Source of the DNA: RGIG1668 sp045124495
Lineage (GTDB): Bacteria; Bacillota; Clostridia; Lachnospirales; Lachnospiraceae
Direction of reading: 5' to 3'
Length of the DNA: 15,612 nucleotides
NCBI GenBank assembly: GCA_045124495.1
Contig: JBGVLX010000020.1
Location: 1-15,612 of the forward strand
Under the pieces are notes generated by a model. It made no database searches. It was not told the origin of the DNA and was given only the letters and a program-made list of their open reading frames with translations. Position numbers and translations under genes: made by a program. How positions within the stretch are numbered: position 1 is the stretch's first letter; every line of letters starts with the position of its first letter. Shown here one piece after another: positions 14,313 through 15,612 of this stretch.

Positions 14313-14846
14313 TTATTTAAAAGTTGTAATTTCTTCTGCAGTTTTTCTTTTCGGCATTTCTGGTTTTATATTTGGATATCCTACTCCGATGACTGTTACG
14401 ATTTCTTCTGTATCTGGAATCTGGAAAAATTCTCTGATTTTTTCTTCATGGTAAATTCCCATAATTAATGTTCCAAGACCTAATTCGTAGGCTTTTAGAC
14501 AAAGATTCTGAACTTGAAGCCCATTGTCAAAATATTGCCATCCATCTTTTAAATGAGTGGTATAACTTCCATCCCGTTCAAAACCACTTCTTCCTTTGAC
14601 AACGGTTGATACAATTACAACCGGTGCATTTGCAATGTTTTTCTGATTGAATTCTGCCATACATGGTAAAAATTCTTTTGTTTTTTCAGAGGTATCTGTT
14701 ACATAATATCTTGATACCTGGGAGTTTTTCCAGGAAGGAGCTTTAATGGCGGCATTGATTAATTCTAAAATTGTTTCACGTGAAACATCTTTGGTTTGAT
14801 AATCTCTAATACTTCTTCTTTCGTTGATGCATTGACTTAATTCCAT
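14313..14846 (-). CDS. Nitroreductase family FMN-dependent oxidoreductase
   Basis: This 177-residue protein is of the compact nitroreductase type. The FMN-phosphate-binding start is clear, with RRSIRDY at 10-16. The KAPSWKNSQ block (35-43), the QNLCLKAYELGLGT segment and the VIGVGYP end follow. Such enzymes use NAD(P)H and FMN to reduce nitro compounds, quinones or similar acceptors; the natural substrate cannot be told. The ATG at 14846 has GAGAGG upstream. It is transcribed leftward, toward the origin, and converges with argS. Codons 20-25 (DVSRET) encode a perfect parS site, which may constrain codon choice there. Confidence 0.9.
   Translation of the reverse strand: MELSQCINERRSIRDYQTKDVSRETILELINAAIKAPSWKNSQVSRYYVTDTSEKTKEFLPCMAEFNQKNIANAPVVIVSTVVKGRSGFERDGSYTTHLKDGWQYFDNGLQVQNLCLKAYELGLGTLIMGIYHEEKIREFFQIPDTEEIVTVIGVGYPNIKPEMPKRKTAEEITTFK
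14772..14787. other. parS site (ParB/Spo0J binding, chromosome segregation)
   Basis: TGTTTCACGTGAAACA is a perfect 16-bp palindrome and matches the bacterial parS consensus (TGTTNCACGTGNAACA). ParB loads at such sites near the origin, spreads and recruits SMC condensin. It lies about 12-14 kb from oriC, inside the nitroreductase gene; parS sites within coding sequences are common. No parA or parB gene is in the window. Confidence 0.9.
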
Positions 14847-14903
14847 ATATCTTTTCCTCTCTTAATTTTTGTTACAAGGATGCAACCGACAACATTTTAA
14901 ATT

Positions 14904-15612
14904 TTATAAAAACCAGTTATAAACTGAGTAATAATTGGATGTAGAATAGTTTCCCGTACTTGAATAAATCGAAGTGTTTGTTGCCGCTTTTACAGCATTT
15001 TGTCCGATTCGGTTTGATTGATATAATGTCTTTGCTGCAAATGATTGAGAATCATTGAACAGTGACTTAATGGAAGTAATATCTGCTGAGTTAAATGTTT
15101 CTTCATTTAAGCTTAAGCTATTATCTTCGTTAATGGTAATTCCAATTTTTTCTAAGCTTGACTCATATACTGCTGTTTGTTTTGTCATACTTAGAGTATT
15201 TCTTAGAATCGTCTGATTATCTGTCTCAGATGCTACATCGATAGTATCATTGTATTCCTTAATGAAACTATTTACTGCTTCTTTTATTGCTTTCATATCA
15301 TATTCTTTTACAGTAGTTTCTTCTCCGGTAGACTCGTCCACGTTCTTAGTTTCCTTTGCCTTAAACAAGGATTTGGTTCCTTGAGTCACAAGGGCGGTAG
15401 TAGATTTTGAAAGTGAATCAGTAGCACTTTTAATTTCAGTGTACTGCTTTGCCTCTTTCGAAGTCGTTTCAGAATCTGAGTTAGTTAAAGTACTATTTAT
15501 AAATTTATTACCAGTTTCTTCATAATAGGACTTTACTAATTTTTTATATACTCCACTTTTTACCATGGAATATTCACTAAATGCAGAATACAAATTCATG
15601 TTACTATTACTG
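14904..15612 (-). CDS. FliD-like (flagellar cap C-terminal-like) protein, C-terminal part, runs off right edge
   Basis: The frame stays open from the TAA at 14904-14906 to the right edge (236 codons). The first ATG, at 15599, has no ribosome-binding site and is preceded by in-frame SNSN codons, so the true start is probably outside the window. The protein is rich in Ser, Thr and Asn and has no cysteine. The middle and C-terminal parts resemble the FliD C-terminal region: SFIKEYNDTID, a repeat-like helix, then KIGITINEDNSLSLNEETF and SLFNDSQSFAAK. Its end YNWFL is unlike canonical FliD. No FliD N-terminal domain is visible. It could be a flagellar-filament-related or secreted surface protein; function is unknown. 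The nitroreductase gene follows 57 bases downstream on the same strand. Confidence 0.6.
   Translation of the reverse strand, partial: SNSNMNLYSAFSEYSMVKSGVYKKLVKSYYEETGNKFINSTLTNSDSETTSKEAKQYTEIKSATDSLSKSTTALVTQGTKSLFKAKETKNVDESTGEETTVKEYDMKAIKEAVNSFIKEYNDTIDVASETDNQTILRNTLSMTKQTAVYESSLEKIGITINEDNSLSLNEETFNSADITSIKSLFNDSQSFAAKTLYQSNRIGQNAVKAATNTSIYSSTGNYSTSNYYSVYNWFL

Overview
The window is a replication-origin region from a low-GC Gram-positive chromosome, most likely a member of the Lachnospiraceae (Clostridia). The gene order dnaN-dnaA / rpmH-rnpA-yidD-yidC-jag-mnmE-mnmG-rsmG is the classic Firmicutes origin block. The AT-rich composition, the YidC with a long loop and tail, and the FliD-like protein at the right edge suggest the family. 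The assignment rests on recognition of protein sequence, not on a search.

Positions 1-2607 hold the origin. dnaA runs leftward, followed by the first 33 codons of dnaN at the left edge. DnaA boxes lie in two clusters, one in the dnaA-dnaN gap (about 146-320) and one in the dnaA-rpmH gap (about 2088-2406), so oriC looks bipartite. The dnaA-dnaN gap also has a layout like the Bacillus basal unwinding element: a weak DnaA box, a short GC tract, six DnaA-trios and then an AT-rich stretch beside the dnaN start.

Positions 2495-5400 are one rightward transcription unit with a near-consensus promoter and a clear terminator. It encodes ribosomal protein L34, the RNase P protein, YidD, the YidC insertase and the RNA-binding protein Jag/KhpB. 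mnmE and mnmG follow (tRNA wobble-uridine modification), then rsmG (16S rRNA methylation). A 214-bp, nearly palindromic, locally GC-rich repeat element separates mnmG from rsmG.

Positions 9840-12320 are accessory. Many Firmicutes carry the ParA/ParB (soj/spo0J) genes after rsmG, but here there is a membrane-anchored alpha/beta hydrolase and then a soluble DegS-like sensor kinase homologue. In the kinase the phospho-acceptor histidine appears to be replaced by serine. The hydrolase gene lies between a 26-bp direct repeat, and a second, shortened copy of the palindromic element follows it.

Positions 12320-15612 hold argS, preceded by two perfect DnaA boxes in inverted orientation. A bidirectional terminator follows it. 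Two leftward genes close the window: a nitroreductase with a perfect ParB-binding parS site inside its coding sequence, and the C-terminal part of a FliD-like protein that runs off the right edge. No tRNA, rRNA, CRISPR array, transposase or phage gene was seen.
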